This document shows positions 24,913 through 33,537 of a DNA stretch of 64,000 nt, one piece after another; position 1 is the first letter of the stretch, and every line of letters starts with the position of its first letter. Under the pieces are notes generated by a model that saw nothing but the letters and a program-made list of their open reading frames with translations, was not told the origin of the DNA and did no database searches. Source of the DNA: Nocardioides sp. LHD-245 (GTDB lineage: Bacteria; Actinomycetota; Actinomycetes; Propionibacteriales; Nocardioidaceae). The stretch is from positions 62,001 through 126,000 of the forward strand of contig NZ_JAVFWN010000013.1 of NCBI RefSeq assembly GCF_030929495.1. The letters run 5' to 3'. The translations under genes and the position numbers were made by a program.

Positions 24913-26136
24913 GGCGCTGATCCGCACCGGCCGCCCCGCGACGTACCCGGCGCCGATCTGGACCGCGCCGATCCCGACGAGCAGGGCGCAGGGGAGCCGC
25001 CAGCTGCCGCTGGCATCGTGCAGGATGCCGACGAGGAGCGGGCCACCGGCGGCGATGAGGTAGCCGATGCTCTGCGCCATCGCCGACAGCGAGGCGGTCT
25101 CGGCCGTCGACGTCGTGCGCATCGCGAAGAACGACAGCGTCACCGGGAACACCGCGCCGCCCGCCCCCAGCAGGGCCGCCCAGAGCCAGGCGCCGCCCGC
25201 GGGCGCGAGCCACAGGCCGGCCCAGCCGAGCATCGTGAGGAGGGTGAGGACGAGGACCAGGTGGCCCTGCTGGCGCAGCCGCACCGCCAGGGTCGGCGCG
25301 AGGAAGAAGAACGGGAGGCCGATCGTGATGCTCGTCGCCAACAGCAGCCCGGCGGTCTCGTCGCTGAACCCCGCGCCGGCGTACACACTGGGCAGCCAGC
25401 TCATCATGACGTACGCGTAGAGCGACTGGGCGCCGAAGAGCACGGTGACCGCCCAGGCCGTGGGGCTGCGCCAGAGGGAGATCCGGCGGACGTCGGCGCG
25501 ACGCGGGTCGCTCCGGCGGCAGTACGGCGCCCAGGCGAGTGCGGCGGCGAGTGCGGTCAGCGCCCAGACGCCCAGCCCGACGCGCCAGGTGCCGGCGGCG
25601 TTGGCGATCGGGACGGTCGCGGCGGCGCCGATCGCCGACCCGAACGAGAGCACGGTGGTGTAGGCGCCGGTCATCACGCCGACCCGGTGGGGGAAGTGCT
25701 CCTTGACGATCGCGGGGACCAGGACGTTGGCGAGGGCGATGCCGGCGCACGCGACCGCCGTGCCCGCGATGAGGGCCGGGGTGCCGTCCACGGCGCGCAG
25801 CACCAGGCCGACCGTGAGCAGGCCGAGGGCGCCGACCAGGCCGCGGTCGACGCCGATCCACCGGGTGACCGCCATCGCCGTCGCACCGACGACGGCGAAG
25901 CAGAGGACGGGCAGGGAGGTCAGCAGGCCCTGGGTCGCGGGGGAGACGCCGAGGTCGCGCAGCTCGTCGAGCAGGGCGCCGAGCGACGTGATCGCCAGTC
26001 GCAGGTTGAAGGCGACCAGCAGGACGGCGACGACGAGACCGACGCCCGCACGCGTCGACGACCCGTTCGCCGGTGCGGGCGGGCCGTCCGCTGCGCAGTC
26101 GGGACCGGCGGCGGCATCATGGACGGAGGCGGACAT
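24901..26136 (-). CDS. MFS transporter, CynX/NimT-like
   Basis: 411 residues and about 12 hydrophobic helices. The CynX/YeaN-type signature is visible: LVAFNLRLAITSLGALLDELRDLGVSPATQGLLTSLPVLCFAV in the first two helices and SWLPSVYAGAGFSDETAGLLLA in the seventh. Members transport cyanate, nitroimidazoles or other small anions; no substrate can be assigned here. The gene is divergent from a FadR-type GntR regulator at 51 bp, which probably controls it. Confidence 0.87.
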   Translation of the reverse strand: MSASVHDAAAGPDCAADGPPAPANGSSTRAGVGLVVAVLLVAFNLRLAITSLGALLDELRDLGVSPATQGLLTSLPVLCFAVVGATAMAVTRWIGVDRGLVGALGLLTVGLVLRAVDGTPALIAGTAVACAGIALANVLVPAIVKEHFPHRVGVMTGAYTTVLSFGSAIGAAATVPIANAAGTWRVGLGVWALTALAAALAWAPYCRRSDPRRADVRRISLWRSPTAWAVTVLFGAQSLYAYVMMSWLPSVYAGAGFSDETAGLLLATSITIGLPFFFLAPTLAVRLRQQGHLVLVLTLLTMLGWAGLWLAPAGGAWLWAALLGAGGAVFPVTLSFFAMRTTSTAETASLSAMAQSIGYLIAAGGPLLVGILHDASGSWRLPCALLVGIGAVQIGAGYVAGRPVRISASRL

Positions 26137-26141
26137 GCCTC

Positions 26142-26163
26142 TAGGATGACAGACATAGGATGA
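26142..26163. promoter_or_regulatory. Direct repeats TAGGATGA in the MFS/GntR divergent gap
   Basis: TAGGATGA occurs at 26142-26149 and again at 26156-26163, 14 bp apart, in the only 51 bp separating the two start codons. TAGGAT also fits a -10 hexamer, so the repeats may be promoter elements, operators or both. Confidence 0.4.
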
Positions 26164-26187
26164 TTGGACGAATGAAGGGAGGTTGCC

Positions 26188-26844
26188 GTGCCCCTCGCCC
26201 CTGCCAGCCCCGCCTCGCTGGTCGACCAGGCCATCGCCGGCATGCGTGCGCTGTTCGAGAGCGGTGAGTGGGAGGTCGGCACCCGGATCCCGCCCGAGCC
26301 GGCGCTCGCCGCGGCCCTCGGCGTCAGCCGCAACACCGTGCGCGAGGCGGTCAAGGCGCTCGCCCACCTCGGCCTCCTGCAGGTGCGCCGCGGCGACGGC
26401 ACCTATGTCGCGGCCACGACCGAGATGCAGGCGCTGATGCACAAGCAGCTCGACCGGGTCGAGATCGAGCACCTGTTGGAGGTGCGGCACGCGATCGAGG
26501 TGCGCGCGGCCGCGCTGGCCGCGGCGCGCCGCACCGACGACGACCTCGCGGGCCTGGACGCGATCATGGCCCGGCGCCGCGACGCGGTCCGCGACGGCGA
26601 CGGCCCGGCCTCCGTCGAGGCCGACGTCGACTTCCACCGCGCCGTCGTGGCCGCCGCCCACAACCCGCTGCTCGTCGAGCTGTACGACGGACTGGTCCCG
26701 ACCCTGCGCGCGAGCATCCAGCCGATGACCGACGCCGACGTCCTCGCGGCCGAGCACGACGCGGTCCTGGAGGCGATCCGGCAGGGCGACCCGCTCGTCG
26801 CGGCGGCGGCCGGCGAGGAGCTCCTCGACCACGTGGTGCGCTGA
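26188..26844 (+). CDS. FadR-subfamily GntR transcriptional regulator
   Basis: 218 residues from GTG 26188, with GGGAGG 6 nt upstream. The winged helix GTRIPPEPALAAALGVSRNTVREAVKALAHLGLLQVRRGDGTYV is the GntR form, and the helical FCD domain (EVRHAIEVRAAALAAARRTDDDL, DVDFHRAVVAAAHNPLLVELY, EHDAVLEAIRQGDPLVAAAAGEELLDHV) has the Asp and His positions that often hold a metal. Such regulators bind small carboxylic acids. It is placed to control the divergent MFS gene. Confidence 0.92.
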   Translation: MPLAPASPASLVDQAIAGMRALFESGEWEVGTRIPPEPALAAALGVSRNTVREAVKALAHLGLLQVRRGDGTYVAATTEMQALMHKQLDRVEIEHLLEVRHAIEVRAAALAAARRTDDDLAGLDAIMARRRDAVRDGDGPASVEADVDFHRAVVAAAHNPLLVELYDGLVPTLRASIQPMTDADVLAAEHDAVLEAIRQGDPLVAAAAGEELLDHVVR

Positions 26845-26850
26845 CGGCGC

Positions 26851-27762
26851 TCAGCGACGGGTGAGCTGTCCGCCGAGGATCGCGGCCAGCGCGAGGGCGA
26901 AGCCGGCCAGCTGGACCGGCCGCAGGGCCTCGCCGAGGACCAGCCAGCCGAGCGCGGCCGCCACGACGGGCGAGAGCAGGCCGAGCAATGCGGTCGCGAC
27001 GACCGGCAGCGAGCCCAGGCCGCGGAACCAGAGCAGGTACGCCGCCAGGCCGCCGACCGCGCCCAGCCAGAGGTAGCCGCCTGCGGCCGGAGCGTCGATC
27101 GCCGGCGGGGCGCCCTCGACGAGGAAGGTCACCGGCAGCAGGACCAGCCCCCCGGCTGTCAGCAGCCAGCTCACCAGGACGCCGGAGCCGACGCCCTCGG
27201 GCCGTCCCCAGCGGCGGGTGAGGACGACGCCCGCCGCCATCGACAGCGCTCCGCCGAGGCCCGCGAGGAGGCCTGCCGGGTCGAGCGTCGCGTCGGGGCC
27301 GAGGACCACCAGCGCCACCCCGCCGACGCCGGCCAGCGCCCACCCGACCCGGGCGACGGTCGGCCGCTCGCCCAGGAGGGGGAGTGCGAGGCCGATCACG
27401 AGCAGCGGCTGGACCGCGCCGACGGTCGCCGCGACGCCGCCCGGCAGCCGCTCGGCCGCGACGAACAGGAGTGGGAAGAAGATGCCGATGTTGAGGGCGC
27501 CCAGGGTGAGCGAGCGCCACCACCACACGCCCTGAGGGAGTCGTCGGAGGACGAGGAGCAACAGCAGCCCGGCCGGCAGGGCGCGCAGGAGGCCCGCGAG
27601 GAGCGGGTGCCCGGGCGGCAGCAGCTCGGTCGTCACCAGGTAGGTCGTGCCCCATACTGCGGGCGCGAGCGCCGTCAGTGCGGTGAGGCCGGCGGTGCCC
27701 GGGGTGCCGGCGGTGCCCGGGGTACCAGGCGCCGGGTGCTGGATCTCGGTGGTCGTGGTCAT
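26851..27762 (-). CDS. EamA/DMT-family transporter
   Basis: 303 residues, ten hydrophobic helices in two EamA repeats (for example VWGTTYLVTTELLPPGHPLLAGLLRALPAGLLLLLVL and the second repeat from AGLGGALSMAAGVVLTRRWG). These carriers export metabolites such as amino acids or drugs. The N-terminus encodes GTPGTAGTPGTAG from an 18-bp tandem duplication (27691-27726), so the exact start is uncertain: ATG 27762 has GGAG close before it, and ATG 27786 would add eight residues. It is divergent from a LysR gene that probably regulates it. Confidence 0.85.
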   Translation of the reverse strand: MTTTTEIQHPAPGTPGTAGTPGTAGLTALTALAPAVWGTTYLVTTELLPPGHPLLAGLLRALPAGLLLLLVLRRLPQGVWWWRSLTLGALNIGIFFPLLFVAAERLPGGVAATVGAVQPLLVIGLALPLLGERPTVARVGWALAGVGGVALVVLGPDATLDPAGLLAGLGGALSMAAGVVLTRRWGRPEGVGSGVLVSWLLTAGGLVLLPVTFLVEGAPPAIDAPAAGGYLWLGAVGGLAAYLLWFRGLGSLPVVATALLGLLSPVVAAALGWLVLGEALRPVQLAGFALALAAILGGQLTRR

Positions 27763-27816
27763 GTCTCCAGGTTCCGCCCTTCCCATCTATGAGTCCAACA
27801 CATGCTTTTCATCTGA

Positions 27817-27831
27817 TTGATCGTGGTTCAA
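27817..27831. promoter_or_regulatory. LysR-type box TTGA-N7-TCAA
   Basis: The dyad contains a T-N11-A core (T27818, A27830), the classic LysR recognition pattern. It lies 9 bp before the LysR start and 55 bp before the EamA start, in a relatively AT-rich stretch, so it is a good candidate for autoregulation. Confidence 0.5.
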
Positions 27832-27840
27832 GATGGATGG

Positions 27841-28713
27841 ATGGAGTTGCAGCAGATGAGATATGTCGTCGCGATCGCCGAGCACGGCAGCTTCACCCGA
27901 GCGGCAGAGGCCTGCTTCGTCGTGCAGTCGGCCCTCAGCCACCAGGTGGCCCGGCTGGAGCAGGAGCTCGGCGTACGGCTCTTCCACCGGACCAGCCGGC
28001 AGGTGCGGCTCAGCCCGGCCGGTCAGGCCTTCCTGCCGGTCGCGCGGCAGTGCCTCGACGCCGCCGACCGGGCGCGGGCGGAGGTCGCGGCCGCGACGGG
28101 GGAGGTGCGCGGCCCGCTGTCGATCGGCGTGATCCCCACCGTCGCGGCGGTCGACGTCCCCACGGCGCTGCGCACCTTCCGTGAGCGCCATCCCGAGGTG
28201 CAGGTCCGGCTCACCAGCGGCAACAGCGACACCCACGTGCAGCAGGTCGCCGACGGCACGCTCGACCTCGCGTTCCTCGGCCTCCCCGAGGGTTGGGAGA
28301 TCACCGGCGTGGCCGGTCGTCGACTGGCCAGCGACCGCCACCGTGCGGTGCTGGCGCCCGAGCACCCCCTCGCCGAGCGCTCCCGGCTGACCCTGGGCCG
28401 GCTCGCGGGCGAGACCTTCGTCGACTTCCCGGCCGGCAGCACCGGACGCCTCCAGGCCGACAGGGCGTTCGCGGACGCCGGGCTGCGCCGCGAGGTCAGC
28501 TTCGAGACCACCGACATGCTGCTGATGGGCCGGATCCTGCGCGCCGGGCTCGCGGTGGCCCTGCTGGCGTCCACCTTCGTCGACCAGCTGCCCGGGCTGG
28601 TCGCCGTCCCGGTCGCCCGGGCGCCGGTGCGCACCGAGCACGTCGTGTGGAGCAGGTTCGGGCCCGCGCCGGCCGCCGCCGCCTTCCTCGAGCAGGTCGG
28701 CGTGGCGCTCTGA
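27841..28713 (+). CDS. LysR-family transcriptional regulator
   Basis: 290 residues. The N-terminal helix-turn-helix is textbook: MELQQMRYVVAIAEHGSFTRAAEACFVVQSALSHQVARLEQELGVRLFHRTSRQVRLSPAG. The effector domain follows in two Rossmann-like lobes (GPLSIGVIPTVAAVDVPTAL, DGTLDLAFLGLP, GLAVALLAS). The effector is unknown. Its divergent arrangement and the T-N11-A box make the EamA transporter its probable target. Confidence 0.94.
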   Translation: MELQQMRYVVAIAEHGSFTRAAEACFVVQSALSHQVARLEQELGVRLFHRTSRQVRLSPAGQAFLPVARQCLDAADRARAEVAAATGEVRGPLSIGVIPTVAAVDVPTALRTFRERHPEVQVRLTSGNSDTHVQQVADGTLDLAFLGLPEGWEITGVAGRRLASDRHRAVLAPEHPLAERSRLTLGRLAGETFVDFPAGSTGRLQADRAFADAGLRREVSFETTDMLLMGRILRAGLAVALLASTFVDQLPGLVAVPVARAPVRTEHVVWSRFGPAPAAAAFLEQVGVAL

Positions 28714-28761
28714 CCGTGGCCCGCCGGCTCAGGTCCGGGCCGCGGGCGCCGATGGACCGGT

Positions 28762-29358
28762 GTGTCCGTCCTGCGCGCCCTGGTCGCCGCCGCTCTCCTG
28801 GCGACGGCGCTGATCATGCTGCCGGGCCTGCCCGCCCCGGCCGCACAGGCCGCACAGGCCGCACAGGCAGACGCCGCCCCGCTCGAGGGCTACGCGGCGT
28901 ACCAGCCGCCGGTCCGCTGCTCCCCGCGCGACCGCCCCGGGACGAAGGCCCTCGCCCGGTGGACGGTCCGCCGCTTCGGCGGCGGGTTCGGTGGCATCTC
29001 CCGGGCCTGCGGGGCCAGTCCGTCGGAGCACAGCGAGGGACGCGCGTTCGACTGGACGGTGGACGTACGCCGAGCTGCGGACCGTCGTCGCGTCCGCGCC
29101 CTCCTCGCCGCCCTCTTCGCGCCCGATGCGGCCGGCAACCCCGCGGCCCTGGCCCGCCGGATGGGCGTCATGTACGTCATCTGGGACGACACGACCTGGT
29201 CCTCGTGGCGGCGGTTCGCCCCCGCGCCGTACCTCAACGCGGCCTGCCCCACGAAGCGCGAGTGCTCCCGCACCCTGCGGCACCGCGACCACGTGCACAT
29301 CTCGCTCACCCGGGCGGGTGCGCGCGGCCGGCTCTCCTGGTACGCAGGGCGGCTCTGA
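28762..29358 (+). CDS. Secreted protein with M15-peptidase-like (ARB_07466-type) domain
   Basis: 198 residues from GTG 28762. A signal peptide (1-35) ends in the repeat AAQAAQAAQA, encoded by 9-bp tandem copies. The mature domain keeps the metal-ligand pattern of D-Ala-D-Ala carboxypeptidase-like folds: SEHSEGRAFDWTVD (His and Asp) and HRDHVHISL (His), with RRMGVMYVIWDDTTWSSW between. Related actinobacterial proteins often carry this domain after coiled-coil wall modules; here it stands alone. Peptidoglycan hydrolysis or binding is likely but not proven. Cys pairs at PVRCSP/SRACGA and NAACP/RECSR suggest disulfides. Confidence 0.75.
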   Translation: MSVLRALVAAALLATALIMLPGLPAPAAQAAQAAQADAAPLEGYAAYQPPVRCSPRDRPGTKALARWTVRRFGGGFGGISRACGASPSEHSEGRAFDWTVDVRRAADRRRVRALLAALFAPDAAGNPAALARRMGVMYVIWDDTTWSSWRRFAPAPYLNAACPTKRECSRTLRHRDHVHISLTRAGARGRLSWYAGRL

Positions 29359-29362
29359 GACG

Positions 29363-29425
29363 CGTCGTGCCGGACATCCGGGTCGTGAATTCAGCGAGAT
29401 CACGACCGATATGTCCGGTACGACG
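29363..29425. repeat. 63-nt palindromic element, copy 2
   Basis: Imperfect inverted repeat: arms 29363-29387 and 29401-29425 match at 21 of 25 positions around a 13-nt centre. It is homologous to 807-869: equal length, shared outer 13 nt apart from one base on the left, GGTCGTG at positions 19-25 and GATC at 36-39. It begins 5 nt after the M15-like stop and ends 21 nt before the citrate synthase stop. Confidence 0.75.
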
Positions 29426-29445
29426 AAATCAGACCGGCCCCGTGC

Positions 29446-30549
29446 TCACTGGCCCCAGGCGGCGTCCCAGCCCTCGATGTCGCTGGCAGGGCGGGCGGCC
29501 GGGCCGGTGTAGATCGCCGAGGGGCGGATCAGGCGACCGGTCCGCTTCTGCTCCAGGATGTGGGCCGACCAGCCGCCGGTGCGGGCGCAGGTGAACATCG
29601 AGGTGAACATGTTGGCCGGGACCTCGGCGAAGTCGAGGACGATCGCCGCCCAGAACTCGACGTTGGTCTCCAGCACCCGGTCGGGACGGCGGGCCCGGAG
29701 CTCGGCCAGGGCGGCCTTCTCCAGCGCCTCGGCGACCTCGTAGCGCGGGGCGTCGAGCTCACGCGCGGTCCGGCGCAGCACCCGGGCGCGCGGGTCCTCG
29801 GCGCGATAGACGCGGTGGCCGAAGCCCATCAGCCGCTCGCCGGAGTCGAGCAGGCCCTTGACGTAGCCCTCGGCGTCGCCGCTCTTCTCGACCTCCTCGA
29901 TCATGTGCAGCACCCGCGAGGGCGCGCCGCCGTGCAGGGGGCCGCTCATCGCCCCGATGGCGCCCGAGAACGCGGCGGCGACGTCGGCGCCGGTCGAGGT
30001 GATGACGCGCGCGGTGAAGGTGGAGGCGTTCATGCCGTGCTCGGCGGCCGAGGACCAGTAGGCGTCGATGGCGTGGGCGTGCTTGGGGTCCGCCTCGCCG
30101 CGCCAGCGGATGAGGAACTTCTCGGCGAGGGTCTTGCCCTCGTCGACGGTCTTCTGGGGTACGACGGGCAGGTGGAGGTCGCGCGCCGACTGACCGGCGT
30201 ACGACAGGACCATCACGGCGACCCGGGCGAGGTCCGCGCGGGCCTGCTCGTCGGTGATGTCGTAGGTCTGGCCGAAGCCGAACGCCGGCGCGAGCATGGC
30301 GATCGCCGCCTGGACGTCGACACGGACGTCGCCAGTGTGCACGGGGAGGCTGAACGCCTCCGCCGGCGGCAGGCCGGGGCTGAAGGAGCCGTCGATGAGC
30401 AGGCCCCAGACCTTCTCGAAGGGCACCCGGCCGACCAGATCCTCGATGTCGACACCGCGGTAGCGCAGGGCCGAGCCTTCCTTGTCGGGCTCCGCGATCT
30501 GGGTCTCGAAGGCGATGACGCCCTCCAGTCCGTGGTGTACCTCGGGCAT
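29446..30549 (-). CDS. Citrate synthase (type II family, actinobacterial citA-like)
   Basis: 367 residues. It condenses acetyl-CoA (or propionyl-CoA) with oxaloacetate. The catalytic residues are visible as His in AAEHGMNAST, His in GPLHGGAPSR and Asp in ETNVEFWAAIVLDFAEV. GFGHRVYRAEDPRA is the CoA-site signature. The short N-terminus (VHHGLEGVIAFETQIAEPDKEG) matches the citrate synthase 2 group and not the long GltA form. 2-methylcitrate synthase cannot be excluded. AAGGAG stands 7 nt before ATG 30549. It is divergent from pdxH. Confidence 0.92.
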   Translation of the reverse strand: MPEVHHGLEGVIAFETQIAEPDKEGSALRYRGVDIEDLVGRVPFEKVWGLLIDGSFSPGLPPAEAFSLPVHTGDVRVDVQAAIAMLAPAFGFGQTYDITDEQARADLARVAVMVLSYAGQSARDLHLPVVPQKTVDEGKTLAEKFLIRWRGEADPKHAHAIDAYWSSAAEHGMNASTFTARVITSTGADVAAAFSGAIGAMSGPLHGGAPSRVLHMIEEVEKSGDAEGYVKGLLDSGERLMGFGHRVYRAEDPRARVLRRTARELDAPRYEVAEALEKAALAELRARRPDRVLETNVEFWAAIVLDFAEVPANMFTSMFTCARTGGWSAHILEQKRTGRLIRPSAIYTGPAARPASDIEGWDAAWGQ

Positions 30550-30647
30550 CGGCGAACTCCTTCGAAGCGATGAGTGCAGGTGCGTCCGAGCCGGGCGACC
30601 CGCGGGCCACCCGGCATTCTGCCCCACGGCTCCACAGAGGCGGTCCC

Positions 30648-30653
30648 TAAGGT
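30648..30653 (+). promoter_or_regulatory. Probable leaderless -10 hexamer TAAGGT
   Basis: TAAGGT ends 6 nt before the pdxH ATG at 30660, with no ribosome-binding site visible; a leaderless pdxH message is likely. Confidence 0.5.
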
Positions 30654-30659
30654 GGGTCC

Positions 30660-31331
30660 ATGGCCCTCGACCCGACCCCGTCCTCCGACCTGGCCGCGCT
30701 GCGCAGGGAGTACGGCGACCGCGGGCTCGCCGAGGTCGACGTCCCCGATGCGCCGTGGCCGCTGTGGCAGCGCTGGTTCGACGACGCGGCTGCCGCCGGT
30801 GTGCACGAGCCGAACGCGATGGTCGTGGCGACCGTGGATCCCGACGGGGCGCCGTCGGCGCGGATGGTGCTGCTCAAGGGCGTCGCCGCCGAGGGCCCCG
30901 ACGACGGGTTCACGTTCTTCACCAACACCGGCTCGCGCAAGGGCGCCGCGCTGGGTGCCGAGCCGCGCTGCGCGCTGCTCTTCCCGTGGCACCCGCTGGA
31001 GCGCCAGGTCCGGGTCGAGGGGACGGCGTATCCGCTCGCGGCGGAGCAGGTGGCGGCGTACTTCGGCTCGCGCCCCCGCGGCGCCCAGCTCGGCGCCTGG
31101 GCCTCACCGCAGTCCCGGGTGGTCGACGGCCGGGCGGAGCTCGACCGGCGCTACGGCGAGGCCGAGGAGCGTTTCGCCGGGGTGGACGTGCCGGTCCCGC
31201 CGGTCTGGGGCGGCTACCGCGTCCAGCCGGTGTCCTTCGAGTTCTGGCAGGGGCGCCCCGGCCGGATGCACGACCGGCTGCGCTACGCCCGCACCGCCAC
31301 CGGCTGGGAGGTCACCAGGCTCGCGCCCTGA
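30660..31331 (+). CDS. pdxH: Pyridoxamine 5'-phosphate oxidase
   Basis: 223 residues. This FMN enzyme makes pyridoxal 5'-phosphate from the pyridoxine or pyridoxamine phosphate. Diagnostic segments: NAMVVATVDPDGAPSARMVLLKG (FMN and substrate contacts), FTFFTNTGSRKGAAL, LLFPWHPLERQVRVEGTA, SRPRGAQLGAWASPQS, VPPVWGGYRVQPVSFEFWQGRPGRMHDRLRY. The last carries the Arg and His that grip the substrate phosphate. Its 3' end overlaps the convergent membrane protein gene by 49 nt. Confidence 0.94.
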   Translation: MALDPTPSSDLAALRREYGDRGLAEVDVPDAPWPLWQRWFDDAAAAGVHEPNAMVVATVDPDGAPSARMVLLKGVAAEGPDDGFTFFTNTGSRKGAALGAEPRCALLFPWHPLERQVRVEGTAYPLAAEQVAAYFGSRPRGAQLGAWASPQSRVVDGRAELDRRYGEAEERFAGVDVPVPPVWGGYRVQPVSFEFWQGRPGRMHDRLRYARTATGWEVTRLAP

Positions 31332-32470
31332 GGGGTGCCGCTGTCGTGGGGCCGGTCGGACTTCTGCGCCGCCGCGTAGATCGCGCCGAGCAGGATCAGC
31401 ACCGCGACCACCGCGACCAGGATCAGGGTCTCGCGCTTGTCGGCGCCGCCGGCGGGGGCGCGGGCCGGTGCCGGGGTGACGGCCTCCGGCTCGACCTCGG
31501 GTCGGGCGGGCGTCGGCTCGACGATCTCGGGCTGGACGTCGTCGGGTACGTCGGGCGCCGGCTCGGCGATCTCGAACTCGATGTCGTCGGGATCGAGGAC
31601 CTCGAGCTCGTCCTCGATCGCCTCGACGTCCTCGGCTGCGGGAGCGACCGGCCGGGGGCGGGTGCTGTGGCTCGCGGAGCGGCGGCGCTTGCTGCGGCGC
31701 CGACGGACGATCTCGGTGCCGAGCCCTGGGACGTCGCCCGCGCCGTCGAGCGGGTCGAAGCGCGGCACCGTGTGTCCGGTCGCCACCACCCGCCGGAAGG
31801 CGTCGTGCTCGTCGAGGGGCTCGCCGGCGCTCTCGTCCGCGGACTCCTCCGGCGCCTCCACGGCGGGGCCCGCGGCCCCCTCCACGTCGGGCTCCGCCGC
31901 ACCCTCCGCGTCAGGCTCCGCGTCGTCCTCCGGCACCGGGTCGCCCAGCGGGTCGGAGAGGGTGTCGAAGAGCGGGTCGAACCGGGGCACCTCGCGGGTG
32001 GGGATCAGCAGCGACCGGAACTCGGCGTGCACGCGCTGCCGCTCCTCGGCGCGCGCGAGGTCGTCGGAGGCTGCGGGGTCGTCGGCGGGCACGGGCCCAT
32101 CTTCGCCGATGACGACATGCGGCCGGCCGCTGGTAGGCCAGAGGGCGGGACCGACGGTCTCGAGGACGACCAGCAGCCCCTGGATCGTGGGGCGGCGCTC
32201 CTCGGGGCCCGCGATCGCCCGCTGGATGACCTCGGCGGCGAAGGACGGGAACCCGGGGACCAGCTCGGCCGGTGAGGGCGGGGTGCCGGCCGTTCCCGGA
32301 TCGACGCCGGTCAGGGCGCGGTAGGCCAGCCGGCCGAGGTCCGCCACCTCGGTCTCCTCGACCCGGCACAGCAGCGGGATCGCCTGGTCCGCGGGCAGCG
32401 GGTCGGGAGCCGCTGCGGCGATCAAGGCCTCCAGCAGCGCGCGCTCGTCCGGGTGGACCCCCATGTCCAT
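31283..32470 (-). CDS. Membrane protein with kinase C-lobe-like N-terminus
   Basis: 395 residues. Residues about 20-115 resemble the C-lobe of a Hanks-type kinase without any N-lobe or catalytic loop: EVADLGRLAYRALTGVDPGTAGTPPSPAEL then FPSFAAEVIQRAIAGPEERRPTIQGLLVVLE, parallel to the DVYALG...ALTG and RALAxDPxERP motifs. A long acidic, Pro/Glu/Asp-rich linker follows (about 190-345) with two RFDPL copies, then one membrane helix (ETLILVAVVAVLILLGAIY) near the C-terminus and a short outside tail. No ATP-binding motif exists, so a scaffold or pseudokinase role is possible. ATG 32470 is chosen; ATG 32464 is two codons on. The 3' overlap with pdxH is unusual and the true end should be confirmed. 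Confidence 0.65.
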   Translation of the reverse strand: MDMGVHPDERALLEALIAAAAPDPLPADQAIPLLCRVEETEVADLGRLAYRALTGVDPGTAGTPPSPAELVPGFPSFAAEVIQRAIAGPEERRPTIQGLLVVLETVGPALWPTSGRPHVVIGEDGPVPADDPAASDDLARAEERQRVHAEFRSLLIPTREVPRFDPLFDTLSDPLGDPVPEDDAEPDAEGAAEPDVEGAAGPAVEAPEESADESAGEPLDEHDAFRRVVATGHTVPRFDPLDGAGDVPGLGTEIVRRRRSKRRRSASHSTRPRPVAPAAEDVEAIEDELEVLDPDDIEFEIAEPAPDVPDDVQPEIVEPTPARPEVEPEAVTPAPARAPAGGADKRETLILVAVVAVLILLGAIYAAAQKSDRPHDSGTPQGASLVTSQPVAVRA

Positions 32471-32543
32471 GGGCGCATCCTGCCTCGTGATCCGGCCGCG
32501 CGGGGCGGAATCGGACACTCCGGTCCGCGTTCCGTCCGGCCGG

Positions 32544-33476
32544 TCAGCGCCCGGCGTCGTCCAGCGCGGTCTTCGTCAGGGTGCGGCCGAGGTCGAGCAG
32601 CTCGGCGGCGCGGTGGAAGTCGATGGTCCGGGCGGCGCTGAGCGGGATGGTGACCAGGACGTCGGGCGGCAGCGCGGCCAGGCGGTAGCGGGTGATCAGG
32701 CTCTGCATCGCGTCGAAGGACAGCGACACGACCTCCGAGGTCCGCACGTCCGGTCGTACGTCGACCGCGTCGGCCGGTGGCGCCTCGGCCGGGGCCTCGG
32801 GTGCGGCCGGTGCGGAGGCGTCCTCGGCCAGCTCCTCCTCGCCCCGGCGGAACCGGCGGCGCAGGTCGGCCGCCCACTCCGCCCGGCGCACCGAGAAGCC
32901 GCGGGCGGGGGAGGTCGGCTCGTGCGGCTCGCGCGGGCCCTGGAGCGAGACGGCGACCGTGAAGTCGGCGGCCGCGGCGGCGGTGGGCTCGAGCGGCAGC
33001 GGGTTGAGCAGGCCGCCGTCGACGAGGACCCGGCCGTCGACCAGGGCGGGCGTGAACAGGCCGGGGATGGCGAAGGACGCGCGCATCGCGGGGATCAGCG
33101 GGCCGCGCTGGAACCACACCTCGCGGCGGGCCGCCAGGTCCGTGGCGACCGCGGTGTAGGGGATCGGCAGCGACTCGATGGTGACGTCGCCGACGATCTC
33201 GTCGAGCGTGGCCATCAGCCGCTCGGCGGTGGCGGCGCCGCCACCCGTCCAGGTGGGGTCGGCCAGCCGGACCACGCGGCGGCCGGTCAGCGTCGAGGCC
33301 CAGGCGGCGAACTCGTCGTCCTTGCCGGCGGCGACCAGACCGCCCACGACGGCGCCCATCGACGTACCCGAGATCGCGACGATCTCGTGACCGCGGTCGC
33401 GGAGCTCCTGGACCGCGCCGAGGTGGGCGTACCCGCGGGCGCCGCCGGAGCCGAGGACCAGAGCGACGCGTGCCAT
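32544..33476 (-). CDS. Patatin-like phospholipase
   Basis: 310 residues. The patatin dyad is complete: oxyanion loop GSGGARGYAHLG, nucleophile Ser in ISGTSMGAVVGG (GxSxG) and catalytic Asp in VDGGLLNPLP (DGG). It resembles the RssA/YchK group of bacterial patatins. A hydrophilic Ala/Pro/Glu stretch (about 205-245) precedes the C-terminal helices. It should hydrolyse acyl esters of lipids. CACAAT lies 6 nt before ATG 33476, so the message may be leaderless. Confidence 0.9.
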   Translation of the reverse strand: MARVALVLGSGGARGYAHLGAVQELRDRGHEIVAISGTSMGAVVGGLVAAGKDDEFAAWASTLTGRRVVRLADPTWTGGGAATAERLMATLDEIVGDVTIESLPIPYTAVATDLAARREVWFQRGPLIPAMRASFAIPGLFTPALVDGRVLVDGGLLNPLPLEPTAAAAADFTVAVSLQGPREPHEPTSPARGFSVRRAEWAADLRRRFRRGEEELAEDASAPAAPEAPAEAPPADAVDVRPDVRTSEVVSLSFDAMQSLITRYRLAALPPDVLVTIPLSAARTIDFHRAAELLDLGRTLTKTALDDAGR

Positions 33477-33537
33477 GCCTCCATTGTGTGTCGGTCGCGA
33501 CGACATAGCCCAGGAGTGGCCGTGTCGTTGTGCTCAC

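Noticed and set aside
32505-32543. Inverted repeat after the patatin gene
   Set aside because: GGAATCGGAC and GTCCGCGTTCC pair only with a bulge; too weak to call in this GC content.
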